From: JAGDXZ01 sp049965975
GTDB lineage: Archaea > Micrarchaeota > Micrarchaeia > Micrarchaeales > CABMGC01
DNA: 7,760 nucleotides
NCBI GenBank assembly: GCA_049965975.1
Contig: JBMFVN010000037.1
Location: 1 to 7,760, forward strand
Direction of reading: 5' to 3'
In this document: positions 1 through 5,995 of the stretch, in pieces
How the letters are laid out: each line of letters opens with the position of its first letter
How positions within the stretch are numbered: position 1 is the stretch's first letter
Translations under genes and position numbers: made by a program
Notes under the pieces: model-generated
Told to the model about the DNA's origin: nothing
The model's input: only the letters and a program-made list of their open reading frames with translations
The model's database searches: none

Positions 1-2
1 AA

Positions 3-170
3 AATCTGCAGCAAAACATTTTAGGCACACGCACACAAATTCTTCATGTTTATCTGGTACACGCTACATTAAAACTAACTTTTGTAAGTCGATTTTATGC
101 GGGTTATTTGTATTTTTATGAGTCAACTCTTAGTTACTTAGCAGATCGCGTTGATTATAAAAGCAGATAG
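3..170 (+). CDS. Possible C-terminal end of an unrecognised protein (partial)
   Basis: An open frame enters from the left edge and runs 55 codons to a TAG at 168-170, only 7 bases short of the converging dnaJ stop. The translation is protein-like, rich in Tyr, Leu and Phe, with the ending YLADRVDYKSR. I do not recognise a family. Against it: the region is much more AT-rich than the neighbouring genes, its codons (CGC, CGA, TTA, TTT) differ from theirs, and a second plus frame is also open for about 40 codons, so chance openness is possible. If real, the gene starts outside the window and may have a different compositional history from its neighbours. Confidence 0.4.
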   Translation, partial: NLQQNILGTRTQILHVYLVHATLKLTFVSRFYAGYLYFYESTLSYLADRVDYKSR

Positions 171-177
171 ATTTTGC

Positions 178-1287
178 TTAGCTGAATAGGCCGAACTTCT
201 TGCTGCCCTTGCTGTTGATATTCTTGAAATCTTCAAGCAACTTGCGCTCTGCCGGGCTCAGGCTCCTTGGTATTTCAACATCAATAGTCACTATTTCGTC
301 ACCGCGCCTGCCTGTCCTGAAACCCTTTATGCCGTATCCTGCAAGCCTTATCTGAGTGCCTGGCTGAGTGCCTGGCTCTATGCTTATTTCCTTATTGCCG
401 TCTATTGTTGGCACGGCAATGCTTCCGCCGAGGGCTGCCGTATAGAAAGGAATAGCGACGCGAACTAGAACGTCGTCGCCAGATCTTTCAAATACATTGC
501 TTCCAAGTACGTGTATTTCCAAGTAAAGGTCACCTGCTCCACCAGGGGCATAATCTCCAAGCTTGCTAAGCCTTAGCCTCATGCCTTCCTTTACTCCGGC
601 AGGTATGTCTACCTTTATCTTGTCTGTTCCTATCACTCCGCCTTTGCCGTGGCAAACTGTGCATTTCTTTTCAGGTATTTTGCCAGTGCCGCCACACTTG
701 TCGCACACGCGGACAGTTTGCATGGTGCCGAAGAAGGTACTCCTTCTCGTAACTATCCTGCCAGTGCCGCCGCACTTGTCGCAGGTGACATAGCCGTAGC
801 CTGGCTCAACGCCAGTGCCGTTGCAATGATTGCATTTTTTGACGTGCTTTATTTCTATTTCCTTCTCTGTCCCTTTTGCCGCTTCCTCGAAAGTGAGGTC
901 GAGCCTGTAGGTTATGTCTGAACCCCTCTGCACTGCTTCCTCTTCTTCCCTTTCAGTTTCAAAGCCGAAAAGGTCATCGAAGCCGAAGCCTCCGAGATTT
1001 ATGCCAAGATCCTTGAAAACGTCTCCAAGGTCAAAGCCCCTGAATATGTCTTCTGGCGAGTACTGCTGGCCGAACTGTTCAGAGCCTAGCATGTCGTACT
1101 GCCTGCGCTTGTCAGGGTCGCTGAGCACTGCGTATGCCTCGTTTATCTCTCGCATCTTTGCTTCTGCTTCTGGGCTCTTGTTGACATCAGGGTGATATTT
1201 CATCACAAGCTCTCTGTAGGCTCGCTTGATCTCGTCCTGAGTGGCGTCACGCCTGACTCCCAAGATGTCATAATAGTCCTTCGCCAT
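178..1287 (-). CDS. dnaJ: Chaperone protein DnaJ (Hsp40, type I)
   Basis: Cytosolic co-chaperone that delivers unfolded clients to DnaK and stimulates its ATPase. All type I parts are visible in 369 residues. The J domain spans about 1-70 with the essential HPD at 32-34. A linker rich in Gly, Phe, Asp and Glu spans about 71-118. The zinc-binding region has four CxxCxGxG repeats at about 152-159, 169-176, 195-202 and 209-216. Client-binding and dimerisation domains follow to the end, with DIPAGVKEG at 227-235. Length is normal and no key residue is missing. The ATG overlaps the dnaK stop (TAATG, 1285-1289), so translation is probably coupled to dnaK; an AAGGTAGAG stretch lies just upstream. 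It is the last gene of the regulator-grpE-dnaK-dnaJ operon. The linker is more acidic and less Gly-rich than in E. coli DnaJ. Confidence 0.97.
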   Translation of the reverse strand: MAKDYYDILGVRRDATQDEIKRAYRELVMKYHPDVNKSPEAEAKMREINEAYAVLSDPDKRRQYDMLGSEQFGQQYSPEDIFRGFDLGDVFKDLGINLGGFGFDDLFGFETEREEEEAVQRGSDITYRLDLTFEEAAKGTEKEIEIKHVKKCNHCNGTGVEPGYGYVTCDKCGGTGRIVTRRSTFFGTMQTVRVCDKCGGTGKIPEKKCTVCHGKGGVIGTDKIKVDIPAGVKEGMRLRLSKLGDYAPGGAGDLYLEIHVLGSNVFERSGDDVLVRVAIPFYTAALGGSIAVPTIDGNKEISIEPGTQPGTQIRLAGYGIKGFRTGRRGDEIVTIDVEIPRSLSPAERKLLEDFKNINSKGSKKFGLFS

Positions 1288-3155
1288 TACTTCTCTACCT
1301 TGAAGTTCACATCAGAGCTGTCTCCTGGAGCAGAACCTGGACCTGAACTTGGACCTTCACCAGGGCCCGGACCTGGGCCAGGACCTTGCCCTGATGCGCC
1401 GCCAGCTTGCTGACCGTAGAGGCTTGCTCCCATTTCCTCTGCTGCCTGCTTAAGGTTTTCTGTCTTATCCTTTATATCGCTTATGTTGTCTCCTTTAAGT
1501 GCCTCTTCGAGATCTTGAATTGCCTTGTTTACCTTTGCCTCTATATCAGCAGGGATTCTGCCCTTATAGTCCTTCAGCATCTTGTTCGTGCTGTATATGA
1601 GCGATTCTGCGTTGTTCCTTGTTTCTATGCGGTCAAGCTCTGCCTTGTCCTGCGCGGCGTATTGCTCTGCCTCTTTTACCTTCTGGTCTATCTCTTCCCT
1701 TGACATCTTGTTAGGTGCCACTACCTGCATGCCCTGCTCCTTTCCTGTCGCTTTGTCTTTTGCAGTCACGTGCAGTATTCCGTTGGCATCGATATCAAAG
1801 GTGACCTCTATTTGAGGAACGCCCCTTGGCGCCGGCGGTATGCCTGTAAGGGTGAACGTTCCAAGAAGCACGTTGTCTTTTGCAAGAGGCCTCTCGCCCT
1901 GGAGTATGCGTATGTCTACCGCTGTCTGGCCGTCCTCGGCTGTTGTGAATATCTGCGTCTTCCTTATCGGCACAGTCGTGTTCCTTGGAATCAAAACAGT
2001 CATGACGCCGCCAAGCGTCTCAAGGCCAAGCGAAAGCGGAGTTACATCGAGCAGTACAATGTCCTTCACCTCGCCTGTGAGCACTCCTGCTTGTATTGCT
2101 GCTCCGAAAGCTACTGCTTCCATAGGGTCGACTCCGCGCTCTATCTTCTTGCCGAGAAGCTGCTCGACGAAGCGCTGAACTATAGGCATGCGGGTTGGTC
2201 CGCCGACAAGTATTACTTTATCTATGTCCTTGGGCTCTAACTGGGCGTCCTTTAGAGCTTGCATCATAGGTATTCTTGTTTTTTCCACAATAGGCAAAAC
2301 AAGGTCCTCGAGCTTTGCCCTAGTCAGGTCATAAGTGAAGTTTATTGGCTTGTTGTCCTTGCCCATCGCAAGGAAAGGCAGGTTTATCTGTGTAGTTAAA
2401 ACATTTGACAGCTCTATCTTGGCGCGCTCAGCAGCCTCCTTGAGCCTTTGCATGGCCTGGGCATCTTTTGTAACATCTATGCCGAACTGCTTGTTTATCT
2501 CGCCAACAAGAAAGTTGACTATTGCGGCATCCATGTCAGTGCCTCCGAGCTGGGTATCTCCGCTAGTAGCCTTCACCTCGAATACGCCGCCTCCAAATTC
2601 CATGATTGTTACATCGAGCGTGCCGCCGCCAAAGTCGTAAACAAGGATCTTCTGTTCTGTCTGGGCCTTGTCAAGCCCGTAGGCAAGGCACGCAGCAGTA
2701 GGCTCGTTTACAAGCCTTACAACCTCTAAGCCTGCTATTTCTGCCGCATCCTTTGTCGCTTGCCGCTGGTTGTCGTTGAAATAAGCAGGCACTGTTATTA
2801 CCGCCTGCTTAACTTCTTCGCCGAGAAACGCCTCTGCATCTTTCTTTATCTTCTGGAGAAGAATGGCTGAAAGTTCTTGCGGCCTGTACTCCTTGCCAAA
2901 TATCTTGTACTTGTAGTCTGTTCCCATCTTCCTCTTGAATGCTGTCACAGTGCCTTCAGGGTTTGCAACAGCCTGCCTTCTGGCAGGCTCGCCCACTAGT
3001 ATCTGGCCGTCTTTAGTAAAGGCGACATAGCTTGGGAAGGCCTTGCCATACAGCGTTACTCCTTCGGCGCTTGGTATAAGCACCGGCCTGCCTCCCTGAA
3101 GCACAGCTGCCGCACTGTTAGATGTTCCTAAATCTATTCCGATTATCTTTGACAT
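1287..3155 (-). CDS. dnaK: Chaperone protein DnaK (Hsp70)
   Basis: ATP-dependent cytosolic foldase working with GrpE and DnaJ. The 622-residue product has the N-terminal phosphate-binding motif IGIDLGTSNS (5-14), the second phosphate loop DFGGGTLDVT (174-183), the adenosine-side VGGPTRMP (317-324), the interdomain linker with LLDVTPLSLG (368-377), a substrate-binding beta domain (about 380-495) and a helical lid (about 496-580). The region around residues 75-95 is short, lacking the roughly 24-residue insertion of proteobacterial DnaK, as is usual for archaeal and Gram-positive forms. A Gly-Pro-rich tail follows (589-611) and the protein ends DVNFKVEK. The start at 3155 is an ATG preceded by GGTGAT; the longer reading from 3185 needs a TTG and adds ten residues before the conserved start. 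It lies 60 bases after grpE and overlaps dnaJ by one base. Confidence 0.98.
   Translation of the reverse strand: MSKIIGIDLGTSNSAAAVLQGGRPVLIPSAEGVTLYGKAFPSYVAFTKDGQILVGEPARRQAVANPEGTVTAFKRKMGTDYKYKIFGKEYRPQELSAILLQKIKKDAEAFLGEEVKQAVITVPAYFNDNQRQATKDAAEIAGLEVVRLVNEPTAACLAYGLDKAQTEQKILVYDFGGGTLDVTIMEFGGGVFEVKATSGDTQLGGTDMDAAIVNFLVGEINKQFGIDVTKDAQAMQRLKEAAERAKIELSNVLTTQINLPFLAMGKDNKPINFTYDLTRAKLEDLVLPIVEKTRIPMMQALKDAQLEPKDIDKVILVGGPTRMPIVQRFVEQLLGKKIERGVDPMEAVAFGAAIQAGVLTGEVKDIVLLDVTPLSLGLETLGGVMTVLIPRNTTVPIRKTQIFTTAEDGQTAVDIRILQGERPLAKDNVLLGTFTLTGIPPAPRGVPQIEVTFDIDANGILHVTAKDKATGKEQGMQVVAPNKMSREEIDQKVKEAEQYAAQDKAELDRIETRNNAESLIYSTNKMLKDYKGRIPADIEAKVNKAIQDLEEALKGDNISDIKDKTENLKQAAEEMGASLYGQQAGGASGQGPGPGPGPGEGPSSGPGSAPGDSSDVNFKVEK
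1326..1391 (-). repeat. Gly-Pro repeat tract coding the DnaK C-terminal tail
   Basis: This low-complexity stretch encodes DnaK residues 589-610, including GPGPGPGPG at 591-599 followed by irregular Gly/Pro/Ser units. The DNA repeats GGACCT/GGGCC-like units, suggesting growth by slippage. It lies between the helical lid and the final DVNFKVEK and is predicted to be disordered. DnaK C-terminal tails are naturally variable in sequence and length between species. Confidence 0.75.
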
Positions 3156-3164
3156 ACGATCACC
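3156..3164 (-). promoter_or_regulatory. Shine-Dalgarno site of dnaK
   Basis: Minus strand GGTGATCGT directly precedes the ATG at 3155. GGTGATC pairs with the 3' end of archaeal 16S rRNA. It is the strongest match in the window and decides the dnaK start in favour of 3155 over the TTG at 3185. Confidence 0.7.
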
Positions 3165-3215
3165 ATATTTAGCATTATTTTTCAATTTAGCCTGTTTACC
3201 AATTTATCTGGCCAA

Positions 3216-3818
3216 TCACTCCTTCTTGCCGTTTGACACTATGACGCTCGCTGGCCTGAGCAGAATGCCGTTGAACATGTAGCCTTTTCTTACCACTTCT
3301 ATTACGCTGCCCTCTTCCTTGTCGCTGGGCCTTGTAAGCACGACCTCGTGCTTATATGGATCATACTTGCCTTTTGCCTCTATTTCCCGAAGGCCCTCTG
3401 CCTTCAAAGCGTCATAAAGCTCTGAGAACACAAGCTCGAACCCCTTGTCGCGCTCCTGCTGCTCTGCGCCGTTAACCGAGTAAATTGCAATTTCGAAGGC
3501 GTCTATTGCAGGCAGAAGCTTTGCTATCAGCTCTGCTTTGCCTATGTCCTTTGCCGACTGAATGTCGCTTGCTACTTTCTTCTTGTAGTTGTCGAACTCT
3601 GCTGCAAGCCTTAGAAACCTGTCTTTAAGTTCTGCTATTTCCTTTTCCTTCTTTTCAAGCTCGCTTTCCTGCTGCTGCTTCTTTTCCTGCTTTGCCTGCT
3701 CGCTGCCTTGCGGTGCTGCTTGCTGATCCTGAGGCTTGCCACCTTCGGCGCTTGCTGCGCCAGCGACATTCTGCTCCTTTTTATTTGATTCATTGCCCTT
3801 TTCTTCTTCGTTTGCCAT
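3216..3818 (-). CDS. grpE: Nucleotide exchange factor GrpE
   Basis: Dimeric cytosolic exchange factor that releases ADP from DnaK. The 200-residue product has a disordered, Gln/Glu/Lys-rich N-terminus (1-50), a long charged coiled coil (about 51-95) containing EFDNYKKK (74-81), the four-helix-bundle segment with LLPAIDAFE (101-109), and the C-terminal beta-wing domain (about 140-197) with YDPYKHE (152-158) and the family signature KGYMFNGILLRPA (178-190). Length is typical. I chose the ATG at 3818: it has GTGA five bases upstream, whereas extending to 3881 requires a TTG and adds residues unlike GrpE. The start lies 29 bases inside the 3' end of the upstream regulator gene, so the two are probably translationally coupled. 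DnaK follows 60 bases downstream. Confidence 0.95.
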   Translation of the reverse strand: MANEEEKGNESNKKEQNVAGAASAEGGKPQDQQAAPQGSEQAKQEKKQQQESELEKKEKEIAELKDRFLRLAAEFDNYKKKVASDIQSAKDIGKAELIAKLLPAIDAFEIAIYSVNGAEQQERDKGFELVFSELYDALKAEGLREIEAKGKYDPYKHEVVLTRPSDKEEGSVIEVVRKGYMFNGILLRPASVIVSNGKKE

Positions 3819-4218
3819 AAATCTCACTCTCTGCCAGCTCGTCAAACTTTGAAGCCAGCTTAAGCAGCCTTTCGAACTCAAGCCGCATTTCGGCCTCGAG
3901 CTGCTCTATTGTCTGCTCAAGGCTCATGCCCCTGAGGAAGTACTGCCTGCCATGCCTTACTACAAGGTTGTTCTCTATAAGGTAGTTGAGCTTGTAGAGT
4001 ATTGTGCTTCTGGGCATGCCGAGCTGCCTGCTAAGATCCTTGCTCGTTACTCCCTGGCCTGCCAGGCTTCTTACTGCTATTTCCTTGAGCAGCTTTGAAT
4101 CTTCGCTCGCTTCCTTTCCTGAAACCCCTAAAGCATCGCACATTATCTGCGCTATTGCGTCAGAGGTTTCGCCCTCTGGATTGGCGACTTGCCTTACGAG
4201 CAGCCTCCTTGACTTCAT
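3790..4218 (-). CDS. Winged-helix DNA-binding protein, candidate regulator of the chaperone operon
   Basis: A 142-residue protein with an N-terminal region of unknown role (RRLLVRQVANPEGET, 4-18), a helix-turn-helix at about 57-83 (VTSKDLSRQLGMPRSTILYKL at its core), a probable wing (VVRHGRQYFLRG, 86-97), a C-terminal charged coiled coil (about 98-130) likely to dimerise it, and a basic end (KRRRKGQ). The fold suggests a MarR/TrmB/ArsR-like winged helix, but I cannot name the family. It is the first gene of the operon and overlaps grpE by 29 bases, the place taken by hrcA in many bacterial dnaK operons; the short length and layout do not resemble HrcA. Archaeal heat-shock repressors such as Phr and HSR1 are also winged-helix proteins, so an autoregulating heat-shock repressor is plausible by inference. 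The ATG sits about 27 bases from a TATA box and has no Shine-Dalgarno site, suggesting a leaderless message. Confidence 0.85.
   Translation of the reverse strand: MKSRRLLVRQVANPEGETSDAIAQIMCDALGVSGKEASEDSKLLKEIAVRSLAGQGVTSKDLSRQLGMPRSTILYKLNYLIENNLVVRHGRQYFLRGMSLEQTIEQLEAEMRLEFERLLKLASKFDELAESEIYGKRRRKGQ
3824..3827 (-). promoter_or_regulatory. Shine-Dalgarno site of grpE
   Basis: Minus-strand GTGA, five bases before the ATG at 3818 and inside the coding end of the upstream regulator. It supports the 200-residue GrpE start. Confidence 0.5.
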
Positions 4219-4241
4219 GCTTATACTTTTTATTGAACAGA

Positions 4242-4256
4242 TATATAAATATTTGC
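4242..4256 (-). promoter_or_regulatory. BRE and TATA box of the chaperone operon
   Basis: On the minus strand GCAAAT (4256-4251) fits the archaeal BRE pattern RNWAAW and is followed one base later by TTTATATA (4249-4242), a near-ideal TATA box. Its centre is about 27 bases upstream of the ATG at 4218, the usual distance from TATA box to transcription start, so the transcript should begin at or within a few bases of the start codon. There is no ribosome-binding site between the box and the ATG, consistent with a leaderless message. Confidence 0.75.
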
Positions 4257-4281
4257 TTTTTTACAATAAAATATAAAAATA

Positions 4282-4297
4282 AACAAATATTTTTGTT
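4282..4297. promoter_or_regulatory. Perfect palindrome, possible operator
   Basis: AACAAA-TATT-TTTGTT is a perfect 6-base inverted repeat with a 4-base spacer, about 26 bases upstream of the chaperone BRE and between the two divergent promoters. The overlapping CAAATATTT (4284-4292) is also the reverse complement of AAATATTTG at 4247-4255, which lies across the BRE/TATA. A dimeric winged-helix protein could bind such sites. The region is so AT-rich that chance palindromes are expected, so the call is tentative. Confidence 0.35.
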
Positions 4298-4308
4298 AGA
4301 AATATGAC

Positions 4309-4322
4309 AAAATACGTGTTTT
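4309..4322. promoter_or_regulatory. Near-perfect palindrome, possible second operator
   Basis: AAAATACGTGTTTT is palindromic except for one pair and is centred about 26 bases from the palindrome at 4282-4297. It contains a rare GC island (ACGTG) in this AT-rich spacer, making it somewhat less likely to be compositional noise. Its role is unknown. Confidence 0.3.
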
Positions 4323-4366
4323 ATCGCATTGCCGTAAAGCCTAGCAAAAGACAATAGCAGCAATAG

Positions 4367-4378
4367 TTATTATACTTT
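4367..4378 (+). promoter_or_regulatory. TATA-like element for the plus-strand gene pair
   Basis: TTATTATACTTT is centred about 30 bases before the ATG at 4403, close to the usual TATA-to-start spacing. No clear BRE is seen and the sequence before the ATG (TTGATACC) has no Shine-Dalgarno match, so transcription and translation may begin at nearly the same place. It is weaker than the opposing promoter. Confidence 0.4.
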
Positions 4379-4402
4379 ATTGATTATTGAATAATTGATA
4401 CC

Positions 4403-5236
4403 ATGCGGCTGCATTACGCTCTTGCATTTGTGTCTCTTCTTCTCGCAGTAATGGTAGGGGCACCAAGCGCAATGTACTTGCAAGTGACAGGGCCCGTGCA
4501 AGCCACGCTCCACCAGAACAGCAGCATATATCTCGGCAAGGTTGGCCCCGGCGAGAGCTTCTATGTTGAGGCCTCTGCTGCTACTACAAACGCCACGGGC
4601 AAATTCATAAGCATAGGCTGGGACACTCTAGAAGCAGTAAGCCTGCCTTCTGGCTGGTCTTCAGAGCAGTCACCGCTATACGCAAACCCAATGAAACTCA
4701 AAATAACAGTAGCTCCAAATGCGGCAAATGGCACATACAAAATGGTAATAAGGGCAGTGAACGTGCAGAATTATTCAAGGCTTGGAAACCTTACTGTAAA
4801 CGCATACGTCAACGTTACGCCTGACGTGTTCACGGCTAGCATAGCTCAAAACACGCTATACAGCGGCATAGGCCAGCCAACTAATGTGCAGATACTGCTT
4901 AACAACACTGGCGCTTCTGATGATCCTTTCGTAATATCATCTAGCGGCTTGCCTGCGTTCAACTTGAGCTATGAGGTAATAGCAAGAAAGGGCGTGCCTG
5001 CTCAAATAAGCTATCCCATATTTGAAAACGAGCCAGGGGTTTACAAGTTCACCCTTTCAATAACCTCGGCAACAAGCCCGATAGTGCACAAGTCATACAA
5101 GCTAGAGCTAGTTGTAAAATCAAATCTGGCAAACGATTACGCGGCGACAGGCCAGGGCTTTCTAATCTCGCCGATCATCTATGAGCCAACATACGCATTC
5201 ATGCTCCTTGTAGATGCGATTTCAAAGCTGCTTTGA
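4403..5236 (+). CDS. Secreted or surface protein with many N-glycosylation sequons
   Basis: A 277-residue protein of unrecognised family. It starts with a clear Sec signal peptide: basic MRLHY, hydrophobic core to about 19, and a likely cleavage site after APSA at 23. The rest is rich in Ser, Thr, Asn, Ala and Val with alternating beta-strand patterns, suggesting two or more Ig-like/CARDB-like sandwiches (about 25-138 and 139-240). Eight N-x-S/T sequons occur at Asn 39, 63, 109, 123, 129, 137, 167 and 187, as in archaeal S-layer and envelope glycoproteins. There is no cysteine. The last 25 residues (GFLISPIIY, then YAFMLLVDAISKLL) are moderately hydrophobic and might attach it to the membrane, though no normal transmembrane segment with a basic stop is seen. 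It is the first gene of a probable two-gene unit; the next starts 13 bases after its stop. Confidence 0.85.
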   Translation: MRLHYALAFVSLLLAVMVGAPSAMYLQVTGPVQATLHQNSSIYLGKVGPGESFYVEASAATTNATGKFISIGWDTLEAVSLPSGWSSEQSPLYANPMKLKITVAPNAANGTYKMVIRAVNVQNYSRLGNLTVNAYVNVTPDVFTASIAQNTLYSGIGQPTNVQILLNNTGASDDPFVISSSGLPAFNLSYEVIARKGVPAQISYPIFENEPGVYKFTLSITSATSPIVHKSYKLELVVKSNLANDYAATGQGFLISPIIYEPTYAFMLLVDAISKLL

Positions 5237-5241
5237 CCTGC

Positions 5242-5245
5242 GTGA
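5242..5245 (+). promoter_or_regulatory. Shine-Dalgarno site setting the start at 5250
   Basis: GTGA followed by a 4-base spacer and ATG, the same spacing as for dnaK and the HTH gene at 7601. The in-frame ATG at 5214, inside the preceding gene, lacks such a site, so 5250 is preferred. Confidence 0.5.
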
Positions 5246-5249
5246 TGCA

Positions 5250-5948
5250 ATGCCAGCAGTCAAGCAAAAATTGATGTTCATAAAGGCTAATTCTCTCAAC
5301 GACCTCTGCAGATTTGCATGCCTGTTTGACGAGTCTAACGTGCTTTTTGCAGATAAGCATAGGATAGTTGCGTTTGGCGAAAAGCTTAATGACATACAGC
5401 TTGCTTATTACGTTGAGCAAGAGGCAAAAGGCAAGATAATAAACTATTCGCTACCATATGAGGGCAATGCAGAGAAGGCTGAATTCAGCGACACTGCAGA
5501 GTACACAGTGCAGACTACAAGCAACTGCACTATAAACGTGCTTAGGGTAGACCTATGCGGCATGCCGCTGTGTACCAAGCAAAACGCAATCAAAAACGTC
5601 ACAACTGTGAAATTCGAGTCGCTTCTCGATTTGGTAAAGGGAATTGTGAGAAAGTTTTCGAAAAGCGAGTCAGTGCCTTATGTCTACTCGTTCAGAATAA
5701 ACGGCGCTTCTGCGTTTGGCGCTTTCGATGTAATAGACGAGCTTGCAGATGATACAAGCATATTCTACTCAACTATGGCTGCAGATGAGGGAAAGCCTTT
5801 CATAAGATATGATTACAAAACCGATACCATAGAGTTTGCCGATGAGATAAACGAACACGCCTATTTTTACATAAGGGTTATTAGGCTTGCAGAAGCTTTT
5901 CCATTTCTCAGTACTGGCAAAGCAAAACTCAAAAACAAAAGCAAATGA
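5250..5948 (+). CDS. Hypothetical protein, soluble, 232 residues
   Basis: I do not recognise this protein. It has no signal peptide or membrane segment, mixed alpha/beta character, five cysteines (20, 24, 93, 103, 108) and a Lys-rich end (KAKLKNKSK). The pair CGMPLC (103-108) resembles a CxxxxC knuckle but is too little to claim metal binding. An earlier ATG at 5214 would add 12 residues and overlap the upstream gene by 23 bases; the ATG at 5250 is favoured by GTGA at 5242-5245. It lies 13 bases after the secreted glycoprotein gene and is probably co-transcribed, so it might act in the same envelope process from inside the cell, which is inference only. Codon use resembles its neighbours, supporting a real gene. 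It converges on gdh. Confidence 0.8.
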   Translation: MPAVKQKLMFIKANSLNDLCRFACLFDESNVLFADKHRIVAFGEKLNDIQLAYYVEQEAKGKIINYSLPYEGNAEKAEFSDTAEYTVQTTSNCTINVLRVDLCGMPLCTKQNAIKNVTTVKFESLLDLVKGIVRKFSKSESVPYVYSFRINGASAFGAFDVIDELADDTSIFYSTMAADEGKPFIRYDYKTDTIEFADEINEHAYFYIRVIRLAEAFPFLSTGKAKLKNKSK

Positions 5949-5959
5949 AAAGAGGAATG

Positions 5960-5995
5960 AAAAACTAAAAATAAAACAAACAAAATTAAACAAAA
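5960..5995 (-). terminator. T-rich terminator downstream of gdh
   Basis: Directly after the gdh stop, the minus strand carries repeated runs of three to five T (TTTTG, TTTTG, TTTTATTTTTAG, TTTTTC) without a strong hairpin. Archaeal RNA polymerase terminates at such oligo-T tracts. The plus strand here is A-rich and gives no equivalent signal for the converging gene. Confidence 0.6.

Noticed and set aside
1..177. Search for a tRNA or small RNA at the left edge
   Set aside because: No cloverleaf, CCA end or stable hairpin could be drawn by eye; the direct repeat AGCAGAT at 140-146 and 162-168 is too short to interpret.
640..850. Repeated GCCAGTGCCGCC-like units in dnaJ as a possible DNA repeat
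   Set aside because: They encode the four CxxCxGxG zinc-binding repeats of DnaJ, so protein function explains them.
1770..2240. 156-codon open frame on the plus strand
   Set aside because: It lies wholly antisense to the well-conserved dnaK sequence; its translation is Cys/Tyr/Arg-rich and resembles no protein. It is a by-product of dnaK codon bias.
3156..3185. Ten-residue N-terminal extension of DnaK from a TTG at 3185
   Set aside because: The ATG at 3155 has a strong GGTGAT site and begins MSKIIGIDLG as expected for DnaK; the extension would translate over that site.
3819..3881. 21-residue N-terminal extension of GrpE from a TTG at 3881
   Set aside because: The added residues are the regulator's coiled-coil DNA read in another frame; the ATG at 3818 has GTGA in place.
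4160..4363. 67-codon minus-strand frame across the divergent promoter
   Set aside because: It covers the BRE/TATA and overlaps the regulator's N-terminus in another frame; Lys/Ile/Phe/Tyr bias comes from AT-rich DNA.
5214..5249. ATG at 5214 as start of the unknown soluble protein
   Set aside because: It overlaps the previous gene by 23 bases and has no ribosome-binding site, while 5250 has GTGA at the usual spacing. Not fully excluded.
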